64,000 bases of DNA from Atherix ibis (lineage: Eukaryota; Arthropoda; Insecta; Diptera; Athericidae), in contig OY282608.1 of assembly GCA_958298945.1 (NCBI GenBank), positions 76,246,806 through 76,310,805 on the forward strand, read 5' to 3'. Both the position numbers and the translations under genes were made by a program. This document shows, piece by piece, positions 35,301 through 47,642 of the stretch. How positions within the stretch are numbered: position 1 is the stretch's first letter; each line of letters begins with the position of its first letter. The notes under the pieces were generated by a model that searched no databases, was not told the DNA's origin, and saw nothing but the letters and a program-made list of their open reading frames with translations.

Positions 35301-38300
35301 GTTTGTTGGTTTGTTGGTTTGTTGGTTTATTGGTTTATTTGTTTGTTGGTTTGTTGGCTTGTTGGTTTGTTGGCTTGTTGGCTTGTTGGTTTGTTGGTTT
35401 ATTGGTTTGTTGGTTTGTTGGTTTGTTGGTTTGTTGGTTTGTTGGTTTGTTGGTTTGTTGGTTTGTTGGTTTGTTGGTTTATTGGTTTGTTGGTTTGTTG
35501 GTTTGTTTGTTTGTTGGTTTGTTCGTTTGTTGGCTTGTTGGTTTGTTGGATTGTTGGTTTGTTGATTTGTTGGTTTGTTGAATTGTTGGTTTGGTGGTTT
35601 GTTGAATTGTTGGTTTGTTAGTTTGTTCGTTTGTTGGTTTGTTGGTTTGTTCGTTTGTTGGTTTGCTGGTTTTTTGGTTTGTTGGTTTGTTGGTTTGTTA
35701 GTTTGTTGGTTTGTTGGTTTGTTTGTTTGTTGGTTTGTTGTTTTATTTGTTTGTTGGTTTGTTGGTTAGTTGGTTTGTTGGTTTGTTGGCTTGTTGGTTT
35801 GTTGGTTTGTTGGTTTGTTGGTTTGTTGGTTTGTTAGTTTGTTGGTTTGTTTTTTGTTGGTTTGTTTATTTGTTGGTTTGGTTATTTGTTGGTTTGTTAG
35901 TTTGTTGGTTTGTTGGTTTGTTGGTTTATTTGTTTGTTGGTTTGTTGGCTTGTTGGTTTGTTGGCTTGTTGGCTTGTTAGTTTGTTGGTTTATTGGTTTG
36001 TTGGTTTGTTGGTTTGTTGGTTTGTTGGTTTGATGGTTTGTTTGATTGTTGGTTTGTTGGTTTATTGGTTTGTTGGTTTGTTGGTTTGTTAGTTTGTTGG
36101 TTTGTTGGTTTGTTGGTTTGTTGGTTTGTTGGTTTGTTGGTTTGTTTGATTGTTGGTTTGTTGGTTTATTGGTTTGTTGGTTTATTGGTTTGTTGGTATG
36201 TTCGCTTGTTGGTTTTTTTGTTTGTTGGCTTGTTGGTTTGTTGGATTGTTGGTTTGTTGGTTTGTTGGTTTGTTGGTTTGTTGGTTTGTTGAATTGTTGG
36301 TTTGTTGGTTTGTTCGTTTGTTGGTTTGTTGTTTTATTTGTTTGTTGGTTTGTTGGTTTTTTGGTTTGTTGGTTTGTTGGTTTGTTGGTTTGTTGGTTTG
36401 TTGGTTTACTGGTTTGTTGGCTTTTTGGTTTCTTGGTTTGTTGGTTTATTGGTTTGTTGGTTTGTTGGTTTGTTGGTTTGTTGGTTTGTTGGTTTGTTGG
36501 TTTGTTCGTTTGTTGGATTTTTGGTTTGTTGGTTTGTTGGTTTGTTGGTTTGTTTGTTTGTTGGTTTATTCGTTTGTTGGCTTGTTGGTTTGTTGGCTTG
36601 TTGGCTTGTTGGTTTGTTGGTTTTTTGGTTTGTTGGCCTGTTGGTTTGTTGGTTTGTTGGTTTGTTGATTTGTTGATTTGTTGGTTTGTTGGTTTGTTGG
36701 TTTGTTGGTTTGTTGGTTTGTTGGTTTGTTGGTTTGTTGGTTTTTTAGTTTGTTGGCTTGTTTGTTTTTTGGTTTGTTGGTTTGTTCGTTTGTTCCTTAG
36801 TTGGCCTTTTTGGTTTGTTGGTTTATTGTTTTATTGGTTTGTTGGTTTGTTGGTTTGTTCGTTTGTTGGTTTATTGGTTTGTTGCTTTGTTGGTTTGTTG
36901 GTTTGTTGGTTTGTTGGTTTGTTGGTTTGTTGGTTTGTTGGTTTGTTGGTTTGTGGTTTGTTGGTTTGTTGAATTGTTCGTTTGTTGGTTTGTTGGTTTT
37001 TTTGGTTTGTTGGTTTGTTGGTTTGTTGGTTTATTGGTTTTTTGGTTTGTTGGTTTGTTGGTTTGTTGGTTTGTTGGTTTGTTGGTTTGTTAGTTTGTTG
37101 GTTTATTGGTTTGTTGGTTTGTTGGTTTGTTGGTTTGTGGTATTGTTGGTTTGTAAGTTTGTTGGTTTGCTGGTTTGTTGGTTTGTTGGTTTATTGGTTT
37201 GTTGGTTTGTTGGTTTGTTCGTTTGTTGGTTTTTCGGTTTATTGGTTTGTTGGTTTGTTGGTTTGCTGGTTTGTTGGCTTGTTGTTATGTTGGTTTTTTG
37301 GTTTGTTGGCTTGTTGGTTTGTTGGCTTGTTGGCTTGTTGGTTTGTTGGTTTGTTGGGTTGTTAGTTTGTTGGGTTGTTGGCTTGTTGGTTTGTTGGCTT
37401 GTTGGCTTGTTGGTTTGTTGGTTTGTTGGTTTGTTGGTTTGTTGGTTTGTTGGTTTGTTGGTTTGTTGGTTTGTTGGTTTGTTGGTTTGTTGGTTTGTTA
37501 GTTTGTTGGTTTGTTAAATTGTTGGTTTGTTGGTTTGTTGGTTTCTTGGTTTGTTTGTTTGTTGGTTTGTTGGTTTGTTCGTTTATTGGCTTGTTGGTTT
37601 GTTGGCTTGTTGGCTTGTTTGCTTGTTGGTTTGTTGGTTTGTTTGCTTGTTGGTTTGTTGGTTTGTTGGTTTGTTGGTTTGTTGGTTTGTTCGTTTGTTG
37701 TTTTGTTGGCTTGTTGGTTTGTTGGCATGTTGGCCTGTTGGTTTGTTGGTTTGTTGGTTTGTTGGTTTGTTGGTTTCTTGGGTTGTTGGTTTGTTGGTTT
37801 GTTGGTTTACTGGTTTGTTGACTTGTTGGTTTCTTGGTTTGTTGGTTTATTGGTTTGTTGGTTTGTTGGTTTGTTGGTTTGTTGGTTTGATGGTTTGTTG
37901 GTTTGTTGGTTTGTTGGTTTGTTCGTTTGTTGGATTTTTGGTCTGTTGGTTTGTTTGTTTGTTGGTTTGTTTGTTTGTTTGTTTGTTTGTTGGTTTGTTC
38001 GTTTGTTGGCTTGTTGGTTTGTTGGCTTGTTGGCTTGTTGGTTTGTTGGTTTTTTGGTTTGTTGGCCTGGTGGTTTGTTGGTTTGTTGATTTGTTGGTTT
38101 GTTGGTTTGTTGGTTTGTTGGTTTGCTGGTTTGTTGGTTTGTTGGTTTGTTGGTGTTTTAGTTTGTTGGCTTGTTTGTTTTTTGGTTTGTTGGTTTGTTC
38201 GTTTGTTCGTTAGTTGGCTTTTTGGCTTGTTGGTTTGTTGGTTTGTTGATTTGTTGGTTTGTTGGTTTGTTGGTTTGTTGGTTTGTTGGTTTGTTGGTTT

Positions 38301-38597
38301 GTTTGATTGTTGGTTTGTTGGTTTGTTGGTTTGTTGGTTTGTTGGTTTGTTGGTTTGTTGGTTTGTTCGTTTGTTGGTTTGTTCGTTTGTTGATTTGTTG
38401 GTTTGTTCGTTTGTTGGTTTGCTGGTTTATTGGTTTGTTGGTTTGTTTGTTTGTTGGTTTGTTCGTTTGTTGGCTTGTTGGTTTGTTGGATTGTTGGTTT
38501 GTTCGTTTGTTGTTTGGTTATTTTGTTGAATTGTTGGCTTGTTGGTTTGTTCATTTGTTGGTTTGTTGGTTTGTTCGTTTGTTCGTTTGCTGGTTTA

Positions 38598-39033
38598 TTG
38601 GCTTGTTGGTTTGTTGGTTTGTTAGTTTGTTGGTTTGTTGGTTTGTTTGTTTGTTGGTTTGTTGTTTTATTTGTTTGATGGTTTGTTGGTTTGTTGGTTT
38701 GTTGGTTTGTTGGTTTGTTGGTTTGTTAGTTTGTTGGTTTGTTGTTTTGTTGGTTTGTTTATTTGTTGGTTTGTTGGTTTGTTGGTTTGTCGGTTTGTTC
38801 GTTTGTTGGTTTGTTGGCTTGTTGGTTTGTTGGTTTGTTAGTTTGTTGGTTTGTTGGTTTGTTTGTTTGTTGGTTTGTTGTTTTATTTGTTTGATGGTTT
38901 GTTGGTTTGTTGGTTTGTTGGTTTGTTGGTTTGTTGGTTTGTTAGTTTGTTGGTTTGTTGTTTTGTTGGTTTGTTTATTTGTTGGTTTGTTGGTTTGTTG
39001 GTTTGTCGGTTTGTTCGTTTGTTGGTTTGTTGG
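38598..39033. repeat. 216-bp tandem duplication (27 octamers)
   Basis: Bases 38598-38817 recur at 38814-39033 with offset 216. Landmarks TTGTTTTATTTGTTTGATGG and TTTGTCGGTTTGTTCG both recur at this distance. The match begins after A38597 (G at 38813) and stops at C38818 (T at 39034). I saw no mismatch between the two copies, so this is a recent, in-register event. Confidence 0.9.
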
Positions 39034-39450
39034 TTTGTTGGTTTGATGGTTTGTTGGTTTGTTGGTTTACGGGTTTGTTGGATTGTTGGTTTCTTGGTTT
39101 GTTGGTTTATTGGTTTGTTGGTTTGTTGGTTTGTTGGTTTGTTGGTTTGTTGGTTTGTTGGTTTGTTCGTTTGTTGGCTTGTTGGTTTGTTGGCTTGTTG
39201 GCTTGTTGGTTTGTTGGTTTTTTGGTTTGTTAGCCTGTTGGTTTGTTGGTTTGTTGATTTGTTGGTTTGTTGGTTTGTTGGTTTGTTGGTTTGTTGGTTT
39301 GTTGGTTTGTTGGTTTGTTGGTGTTTTAGTTTGTTGGGTTGTTTGTTTTTTGGTTTGTTAGTTTGTTCGTTTGTTCGTTAGTTGGCTTCTTGGCTTGTTG
39401 GTTTGTTAGTTTGTTGGTTTGTTGTTTTGTTGGTTTGTTGGTTTGTTGGT

Positions 39451-39505
39451 TTGTTAATATTTTTTTTTGTTGGTTTGTTGGTTTGTTGGTTTGTTAATAT
39501 TGTTG
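39451..39505. other. AT-rich interruption with two TTAATAT motifs and a 9-T run
   Basis: This is the most deviant patch I saw in the window. TTGTTAATAT at 39451 runs into a T-tract (39460-39468). After three canonical octamers a second TTGTTAATAT at 39491 is followed by TGTTGG. The two AATAT copies are 40 bp apart (five octamers), so the pair looks like one mutated octamer that was duplicated with its neighbours, one copy then expanding its T-run. There is no sign of a target-site duplication or of an inserted element. Confidence 0.8.
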
Positions 39506-41022
39506 GTTTGTTGGTTTGTTGGTTTGTTGGTTTGTTTGTTTGTTGGTTTGTTCGTTTGTTGGTTTGTTGGCTTGTTGGCTTGTTGGCTTGTTGGCTTGTT
39601 GGTTTGTTGGTTTGTTGGTTTGTTGGTTTGTTGGTTTGTTGGTTTGTTGGCTTGTTGGCTTGTTGGTTTGTTGGTTTGTTGGTTTGTTGGTTTGTTGGTT
39701 TGTTGGTTTGTTGGTTTATTTGTTTGTTGGTTTGTTTGCTTGTTGGTTTGTTGGCTTGTTGGCTTGTTGGTTTGTTGGTTTCTTTGTTTGTTGGTTTGTT
39801 CGTTTGTTGGCTTGTTGGTTTGTTGGTTTGTTGGTTTGTTGGTTTGCTGGTTTGTTGGTTTGTTGGTTTGTTGGTTTGTTGGTTTGTTGGTTTGTTGGTT
39901 TGTTGGTTTGTTGGTTTGTTGGTTTGTTGGTTTGTTGGTTTGTTGGTTTGTTGGTTTGTTGGTTTTTTGTTTTGTTGGCTTGTTGGTTTGTTGGTTTGGT
40001 GGTTTGTTAGTTTGTTGGTTTGTTGGTTTGTTGGTTTGTTGGTTTGTTGGTTTCTTCGTTTGTTGGTTTTTCGGTTTGTTGGTGTGTTGGTTTGTTGGTT
40101 TGTTGGTTTTTTGGTTTGTTGGCTTGTTGGTTTGTTGGTTTGTTGGTTTGTTGGTTTGTTGGTTTGTTGGTTTGTTGGTTTGTTGGTTTGTTCGTTTGTT
40201 GGTTTTTTGGTTTATTGGTTTGTTGGTTTGTTGGTTTGTTGGTTTGTTGGCTTGTTGTTATGTTGGTTTTTTGGTTTGTTGGCTTGTTGGTTTGTTGGCT
40301 TGTTGGCTTGTTGGTTTGTTGGTTTGTTGGGTTGTTGGGTTGTTAGTTTGTTATGTTGTTGGTTTGTTGGTTTGTTGGCTTGGTGGCTTGTTGGTTTGTT
40401 GGTTTGTTGGTTTGTTGGTTTGTTGGTTTGTTGGTTTGTTGGTTTGTTGGTTTGTTGGTTTGTTGGTTTGTTGGTTTGTTGGTTTGTTGGTTTGTTAGTT
40501 TGTTGGTTTGTTGGTTTGTTGGTTTCTTGGTTTGTTTGTTTGTTGGTTTGTTCATTTATTGGCTTGTTGGTTTGTTGGCTTGTTGGCTTGTTTGCTTGTT
40601 GGTTTGTTGGTTTGTTTGCTTGTTGGTTTGTTGGTTTGTTGGTTTGTTGGTTTGTTGGTTTGTTCGTTTGTTCGTTTGTTGTTTTGTTGGCTTGTTGGTT
40701 TGTTGGCATGTTGGCCTGTTGGTTTGTTGGTTTGTTGGTTTCTTGGGTTGTTGGTTTGTTGGTTTGTTGGTTGTTGGTTTGTTGGTTTGTTGGCTTGTTG
40801 TTATGTTGGTTTTTTGGTTTGTTGGCTTGTTGGTTTGTTGGCTTGTTGGCTTGTTGGTTTGTTGGTTTGTTTGCTTGTTAGTTTGTTGGTTTGTTGGTTT
40901 GTTGGTTTGTTGGTCTGTTGGTTTGTTGGTTTGTTCGTTTGTTGTTTTGTTGGCTTGTTGGTTTGTTGGCATGTTGGCCTGTTGGTTTGTTGGTTTGTTG
41001 GTTTGTTGGTTTGTTTGTTTGT

Positions 41023-43634
41023 GGGGTGTTCGTTTGTTGGGTTGTTGGTTTGTTGGCTTGTTGGCTTGTTGGTTTGTTGGTTTGTTTGTTTGTTGGTTTA
41101 TTAGTTTGTTGGTTTGTTGGTTTGTTGGGTTGTTGGTTTATTTGTTTGTTGGTTTGTTGGTTTATCGGCTTGTTGGTTTGTTTTTTTGTTGGTTTGTTGT
41201 TTTGTTGGTTTATTTGTTTGTTGGTTTGTTGGCTTTTTGGTTTGTTGGCTTGTTGGCTTGTTGGTTTGTTGGTTTATTGGTTTGTTGGTTTGTTGGTTTG
41301 TTGGTTTGTTGGTTTGTTGGTTTGTTGGTTTGCTGGTTTGTTCGTTTGTTGGTTTATTTGTTTGTTGGGTTGTTGGTTTTTGTTGGTTTGTAGGTTTGTT
41401 TGTTTGTTGGCTTGTTGGCTTGTTGGTTTGTTGGTTTGTTGGCTTCTTGGTTTGTTGGTTTGTTGGTTTGTTTGTTTGTTGGTTTATTTGTTTATTGGAT
41501 TGTTGGTTTGTTGGGTTTTTGGTTTATTTGTTTGTTGGTTTGTTGGTTTGTTGGCTTTTTGGTTAGTTGGTTTGTTGGTTTGTCGGTTTGTTGGTTTATT
41601 TGTTTGTTGGTTTGTTGGTTTGTTGGTTTGTTGGTTTGTTGGTTTGTTGGTTTGTTGGTTTGTTCGTTTGTTGGTTTATTTGTTTGTTGGTTTGTTGGTT
41701 TTTGTTGGTTTGTTGGTTTGTTTGTTTGTTGGTTTGTTAGTTTGTTGGTTTGTTGGTTGGTTTGTTTGTTGGTTTGTTCGTTTGTTGGCTTGTTGGTTTA
41801 TTGGTTTGTTGGTTTGATGGGTTATTGGTTTATTTGTTTGTTGGTTTGTTGGTTTGTTGGCTTCTTGGTTTGTTGGTTTGTTGGTTTGTTGGTTTGTCGG
41901 TTTATTTGTTTGTTGGTTTTTTGGTTTGTCGGCTTGTTGGTTTGTTGGCTCGTTGGCTTGTTGGTTTGTTGGTTTGTTGGTTTGTTGGTTTGTTGGTTTG
42001 TTGGTTTGTTGGTTTGTTGGTTTGTTGGTTTGTTGGTTTGTTGGTTTGTTGGTTTGTTGGTTTGTTGGTTTGTTGGTTTGTTTGTTTGTTGATTTGTTCG
42101 TTTGTTGGCTTGTTGGTTTGTTGGCTTGTTGGCTTGTTGGTTTGTTGGTTTGTTTGCTTGTTGGTTTGTTGGTTTGTTTTTTTGTTGGTTTGTTCGTTTG
42201 TTGGTTTGTTGGTTTGTTGGTTTGTTGGTTTGTTGGTTTGTTGGTTTGTTGGTTTGTTGGTTGGTTGGTTTGTTGGTTCGTTGGTTTGTTGGTTTATTCG
42301 TTTGTTTATTTGTTGGCTTGTTGGTTTGTTGGCTTGTTGGCTTGTTGGTTTGTTGGTTTGTTGGTTTGTTGGTTTGTTGGTTTGTTGGTTTGTTGGTTTG
42401 TTGGTTTGTTGGTTTCTTGGTTTCTTGGTTTGTTGGTTTGTTGGTTTGTTGGTTTGTTGGTTTGTTGGATTGTTGGTTTGTTGGTTTGTTGGTTTGTTGG
42501 TTTGTTGGTTTGTTGGTTTGTTGGTTTGTTGTTTTGTTGGCTTGTTTGTTTGTTGGCCTGTTGGTTTGTTGGTTTGTTGGTTTGTTCTTTTGTTGGGTTG
42601 TTGGTTTGTTAGTTTGTTGGTTTGTTGGTTTGTTTGTTTGTTGGGGTGTTCGTTTGTTGGGTTGTTGGTTTGTTGGCTTGTTTACTTGTTGGTTTGTTGG
42701 TTTGTTTGTTTGTTGGTTTATTTGTTTGTTGGTTTGTTGGTTTGTTGGGTTGTTGGTTTATTTGTTTGTTGGTTTGTTGGTTTGTTGGCTTGTTGGTTTG
42801 TTATTTTTGTTGGTTTGTTGGTTTGTTGGTTTATTTATTTGTTGGTTTGTTGGCTTGTTGGTTTGTTTGCTTGTTGGCTTGTTGGTTTGTTGGTTTATTG
42901 GTTTGTTGGTTTGTTGGTTTGTTGGTTTGTTGGTTTGTTGGTTTGTTGGTTTGTTGGTTTGTTCGTTTGTTGGTTTATTTGTTTGTTGGTTTGTTGGTTT
43001 TTGTTGGTTTGAAGGTTTCTTTGTTTGTTGGCTTGTTGGCTTGTTGGTTTGTTGGTTTGTTGGCTTGTTGGTTTGTTGGTTTGTTTGTTTGTTGGTTTAT
43101 TTGTTTATTGGTTTGTTGGTTTGTAAGGGTTTTGGTTTATTTATTTGTTGGTTTGTTAGCTTGTTGGTTAGTTGGTTTGTTGGTTTGTTTGTTTGTTGGG
43201 TTGTTGGTTTATTTGTTTGTTGGTTTGTTGGTTTGTTGGTTTCTTCGTTTGTTGGTTTTTTGGTTTGTTGGTTTGTTGGTTTGTTGGTTTTTTGGTTTGT
43301 TGGTTTGTTGGCTTGTTGGTTTGTTGGTTTGTTGGTATGTTGGTTTGTTGGTTTGTTGGTTTGTTGGTTTGTTGGTTTGTTCGTTTTTTGGTTTTTTGGT
43401 TTATTGGTTTGTTGGTTTGTTGGTTTGTTGGTTTGTTGGCTTGTTGGTATGTTGGTTTTTGGGTTTGTTGGCTTGTTGGTTTGTTGGCTTGTTGGCTTGT
43501 TGGTTTGTTGGTTTGTTGGGTTGTTAGTTTGTTGGGTTGTTGGCTTGTTGGTTTGTTGGCTTGTTGGTTTGTTGGTTTGTTGGTTTGTTGGTTTGTTGGT
43601 TTGTTGGTTTGTTGGTTTGTTGGTTTGTTGGTTT
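41023..43634. repeat. Block D, proximal part
   Basis: Block D is recognised by a G-run landmark, GGGGTGTTCG, first seen at 41023 and again at 42643. I found no GGGG upstream of 41023. Two further D landmarks start here: GTTATTTTTGTTGG near 42801 and GAAGGTTTCTTTG near 43011. The spacing of 1620 bp between the first two G-runs is not repeated elsewhere, so the copies here are rearranged. No gene is seen. Confidence 0.7.
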
Positions 43635-44090
43635 GTTAGTTTGTTGGTTTTTTGGTTTGTTGGTTTGTTGGTTTGTTGGTTTGTTCGTTTATTGGCTTGT
43701 TGGTTTGTTGGCTTGTTGGCTTGTTTGCTTGTTGGTTTGTTGGTTTGTTTGCTTGTTGGTTTTTTGGTTTGTTGGTTTGTTGGTTTGTTGGTTTGTTGGT
43801 TTGTTGGCTTGTTGGTTTGTTGGCATGTTGGCCTGTTGGTTTGTTGGTTTGTTGGTTTGTTGGTTTGTTGGCTTGTTGGTTTGTTGGTTTGTTGGTTTGT
43901 TGGTTTGTTGGTTTGTTGGTTTGTTAGTTTGTTGGTTTTTTGGTTTGTTGGTTTGTTGGTTTGTTGGTTTGTTCGTTTATTAGCTTGTTGGTTTGTTGGC
44001 TTGTTGGCTTGTTTGCTTGTTGGTTTGTTGGTTTGTTTGCTTGTTGGTTTGTTGGTTTGTTGGTTTGTTGGTTTGTTGGTTTGTTGGTTT
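43635..44090. repeat. 288-bp tandem duplication (36 octamers)
   Basis: The GTTAGTTTGTTGG plus TTTTTTGG landmark at 43635 recurs at 43923 (offset 288), followed in both by a TTCGTTTATT variant and GCTTGTTTGCTTG octamers. The clear match runs about 165 bp into each copy before variants diverge. The same landmark recurs once more at 47643, starting the next 3720-bp unit. Confidence 0.8.
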
Positions 44091-47000
44091 GTTGGTTTGT
44101 TGGTTTGTTGGTTTGTTCGTTTGTTGGTTTGTTGGTTTGTTGGTTTGTTGGTTTGTTTGTTTGTTGGTTTGTTGGTTTGTTGGGTTGTTGGTTTATTTGT
44201 TTGTTGGTTTGTTGGTTTATTGGCTTGTTGGTTTGTTTTTTTGTTGGTTTGTTGTTTTGTTGGTTTATTTGTTTGTTGGTTTGTTGGCTTGTTGGTTTGT
44301 TGGCTTGTTGGCTTGTTGGTTTGTTGGTTTATTGGTTTGTTGGTTTGTTGGTTTATTGGTTTGTTGGTTTGTTGGTTTGTTGGTTTGTTGGTTTGTTGGT
44401 TTGTTGGTTTGTTGGTTTGTTCGTTTGTTGGTTTATTTGTTTGTTGGGTTGTTGGTTTTTGTTGGTTTGTAGGTTTGTTTGTTTGTTGGCTTGTTGGCTT
44501 GTTGTTTTGGTGGTTTGTTGGCTTCTTGGTTTATTGGTTTGTTGGTTTGTTTGTTTGTTGGTTTATTTGTTTATTGGTTTGTTGGTTTGTTGGGTTTTTG
44601 GTTTATTTTTTTGTTGGTTTGTTGGTTTGTTGGCTTTTTGGTTAGTTGGTTTGTTGGTTTGCTGGTTTATTTGTTTGTTGGTTTGTTGGCTTGTTGGTTT
44701 GTTGGCTTGTTGGCTTGTTGGTTTTTTGGTTTATTGGTTTGTTGGTTTGCTGGTTTGTTGGTTTGTTGGTTTGTTGGTTTGTTGGTTTGTTGGTTTGTTA
44801 GTTTGTTGTTTTGTTGGTTTGTTCTTTTGTTGGTTTATTTGTTTGTTGGTTTGTTGGTTTTTGTTGGTTTGTTTGTTTGTTTGTTTGTTGGTTTGTTGGT
44901 TTGTTAGTTTGTTGGTTTGTTGGTTTGTTTGTTTGTTGGTTTGTTCGTTTGTTGGCTTGTTGGTTTGTTGGTTTGTTGGTTTGTTGGGTTATTGGTTTAT
45001 TTGTTTGTTGGTTTGTTGGTTTGTTGGCTTGTTAGTTTGTTGGTTTGTTGGTTTGTTGGTTTGTCGGTTTATTTGTTTGTTGGTTTTTTGGTTTGTCGGC
45101 TTGTTGGTTTGTTGCCTTGTTGGTTTGTTGGTTTGTTGGTTTGTTGGTTTGTTGGTTTTTTGGTTTGTTGGTTTGTTGGTTCGTTGGTTTGTTGGTTTGT
45201 TGGTTTGTTGGTTTGTTGGTTTGTTGGTTTGTTGGTTTGTTGGTTTGTTGGTTTGTTGGTTTGTTGGTTTGTTTGTTTGTTGATTTGTTCGTTTGTTGGC
45301 TTGTTGGTTTGTTGGCTTGTTGGCTTGTTGGTTTGTTGGTTTGTTTTTTTGTTGGATTTTTGTTTTGTTGGTTTATTTGTTTGTTGGTTTGTTGGCTTGT
45401 TGGTTTGTTGGCTTGTTGGGTTGTTGGTTTGTTGGTTTTTTGGTTTGTTGGTTTGTTGGTTTGTTGGTTTGTTGGTTTGTTGGTTTGTTGGTTTGTTGGT
45501 TTGTTCGTTTGTTGGCTTATTTGTTTGTTGGGTTGTTGGTTTTTGTTGGTTTGTAGGTTTGTTTGTTTGTTGGTTTATTTGTTTATTGGTTTGTTGGTTT
45601 GTTGGGTTTTTGGTTTATTTGTTTGTTGGTTTGTTGGTTTGTTGGCTTTTTGGTTAGTTGGTTTGTTGGTTTTTTGGTTTGTTGGTTTATTTGTTTGTTG
45701 GTTTGTTGGCTTGTTGGTTTGTTGGCTTCTTGGTTTGTTGGTTTGTTGGTTTGTTTGTTTGTTGGTTTATTTGTTTATTGGTTTGTTGGTTTGTTGGGTT
45801 TTTGGTTTATTTGTTTGTTGGTTTGTTGGTTTGTTGGCTTTTTGGTTAGTTGGTTTGTTGGTTTGTTGGTTTGTTAGTTTGTTGGTTTGTTGGTTTGTTT
45901 GTTTGTTTGTTTGTTGGTTTGTTGGCTTGTTGGTTTGTTGGTTTGTTGGTTTGTTGGGTTACTGGTTTATTTGTTTGTTGGTTTGTTGGTTTGTTGGCTT
46001 GTTGGTTTGTTGGTTTGTTGGTTTGTTGGTTTGTCGGTTTATTTGTTTGTTGGTTTTTTGGTTTGTCGGCTTGTTGGTTTGTTGGCTTGTTGGCTTGTTG
46101 GTTTGTTGGTTTGTTGGTTTGTTGGTTTTTTGGTTTGTTGGTTTGTTGGTTCGTTGGGTTGTTGGTTTGTTGGTTTGTTGGTTTGTTGGTTTGTTGGTTT
46201 GTTGGTTTGTTGGTTTGTTGGTTTGTTGGTTTGTTGGTTTGTTGGTTTGTTGGTTTGTTGGTTTGTTGGTTTGTTTGTTTGTTGATTTGTTCGTTTGTTG
46301 GCTTGTTGGTTTGTTGGCTTGTTGGCTTGTTGGTTTGTTGGTTTGTTTTTTTGTTGGTTTTTTGTTTTGTTGGTTTATTTGTTTGTTGGTTTGTTGGCTT
46401 GTTGGTTTGTTGGTTTGTTGGCTTGTTGGTTTGTTGGCTTCTTGGTTTGTTGGTTTGTTGGTTTGTTTGTTTGTTGGTTTATTTGTTTATTGGTTTGTTG
46501 GTTTGTTGGGTTTTTGGTTTATTTGTTTGTTGGTTTGTTGGTTTGTTGGCTTTTTGGTTAGTTGGTTTGTTGGTTTTTTGGTTTGTTGGTTTATTTGTTT
46601 GTTGGTTTGTTGGCTTGTTGGTTTGTTGGCTTGTTGGCTTGTTGGTTTGTTGGTTTATTGGTTTGTTGGTTTGTTGGTTTGTTGGTTTGTTGGTTTGTTG
46701 GTTTGTTGGTTTGTTGGTTTGTTGGTTTGTTGGTTTGTTGGTTTATTGGTTTTTTGGTTTGTACGTTTGTTGGTTTATTTGTTTGTTGGTTTGTTGGTTT
46801 TTGTTGGTTTGTTGGTTTGTTTGTTTGTTGGTTTGTTGGTTTGTAAGTTTGTTGGTTTGTTGGTTTGTTTGTTTGTTGGTTTGTTCGTTTGTTGGCTTCT
46901 TGGTTTGTTGGTTTGTTGGTTTGTTGGGTTATTGGTTTATTTGTTTGTTGGTTTGTTGGTTTGTTGGCTTGTTGGTTTGTTGGTTTGTTGGTTTGTTGGT

Positions 47001-47642
47001 TTGTCGGTTTATTTGTTTGTTGGTTTTTTGGTTTGTCGGCTTGTTGGTTTGTTGGCTTGTTGGCTTGTTGGTTTGTTGGTTTGTTGGTTTGTTGGTTTGT
47101 TGGTTTGTTGGTTTGTTGGTTTGTTGGTTTGTTGGTTTGTTGGTTTGTTGGTTTGTTGGTTTGTTGGTTTGTTGGTTTGTTGGTTTGTTGGTTTGTTTGT
47201 TTGTTGGTTTGTTGGTTTGTTGGTTTGTTGGTTTGTTTGTTTGTTGATTTGTTCGTTTGTTGGCTTGTTGGTTTGTTGGCTTGTTGGCTTGTTGGTTTGT
47301 TGGTTTGTTTGCTTGTTGGTTTGTTGGTTTGTTGTTTTGTTGGTTTGTTCGTTTGTTGGTTTGTTGGTTTGTTGGTTTGTTGGTTTGTTGGTTTGTTGGT
47401 TTGTTGGTTTGTTGGTTTGTTGGTTTGTTGGTTTGTTGGTTTGTTGGTTTATTCGTTTGTTTATTTGTTGGCTTGTTGGTTTGTTGGCTGGTTGGCTTGT
47501 TGGTTTGTTGGTTTGTTGGTTTGTTGGTTTGTTGGTTTGTTGGTTTGTTGGTTTGTTGGTTTGTTGGTTTGTTGGTTTGTTGGCTTGTTGGTTTGTTGGT
47601 TTGTTGGTTTGTTGGTTTGTTGGTTTGTTGGTTTGTTGGTTT
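43923..47642. repeat. Block D HOR of about 3.72 kb, copy 1
   Basis: Landmarks in this interval recur at +3720 (43923 to 47643, 44479 to 48199), +3712 (45063 to 48775) and +3744 (45293 to 49037, 45658 to 49402). All these offsets are multiples of 8. The match holds to about 45850 and 49594. Beyond that the copies are mosaic: 45887 matches 48629 (offset 2742) and 46562-47480 matches 49594-50512 (offset 3032). The unit has therefore been reshuffled by several overlapping exchanges. No gene is seen. Confidence 0.75.

Larger units (their letters stand above)
35301..41022. repeat. Block B', B-related sequence recurring downstream of block C
   Basis: Block B landmarks reappear after about 16 kb: ggtttttcgg at 37230 and 40067, and TTGGCCTG variants at several places. 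New local landmarks also occur, such as TTATGTTGG within CTTGTTGTTATG at 37285, 40258 and 40801, and TTGGCATGTTGGCCTG near 37723, 40707 and 40971. These spacings show at least one internal duplication of about 2.97 kb and one of 543 bp. The block contains the 216-bp duplication and the AT-rich interruption listed separately. No gene is seen. Confidence 0.7.

Noticed and set aside
39451..39505. Transposon insertion scar or TATA-type promoter at the AATAT patch
   Set aside because: There are no terminal repeats, no clear target-site duplication, and no downstream gene. Point mutation plus octamer duplication explains it more simply.
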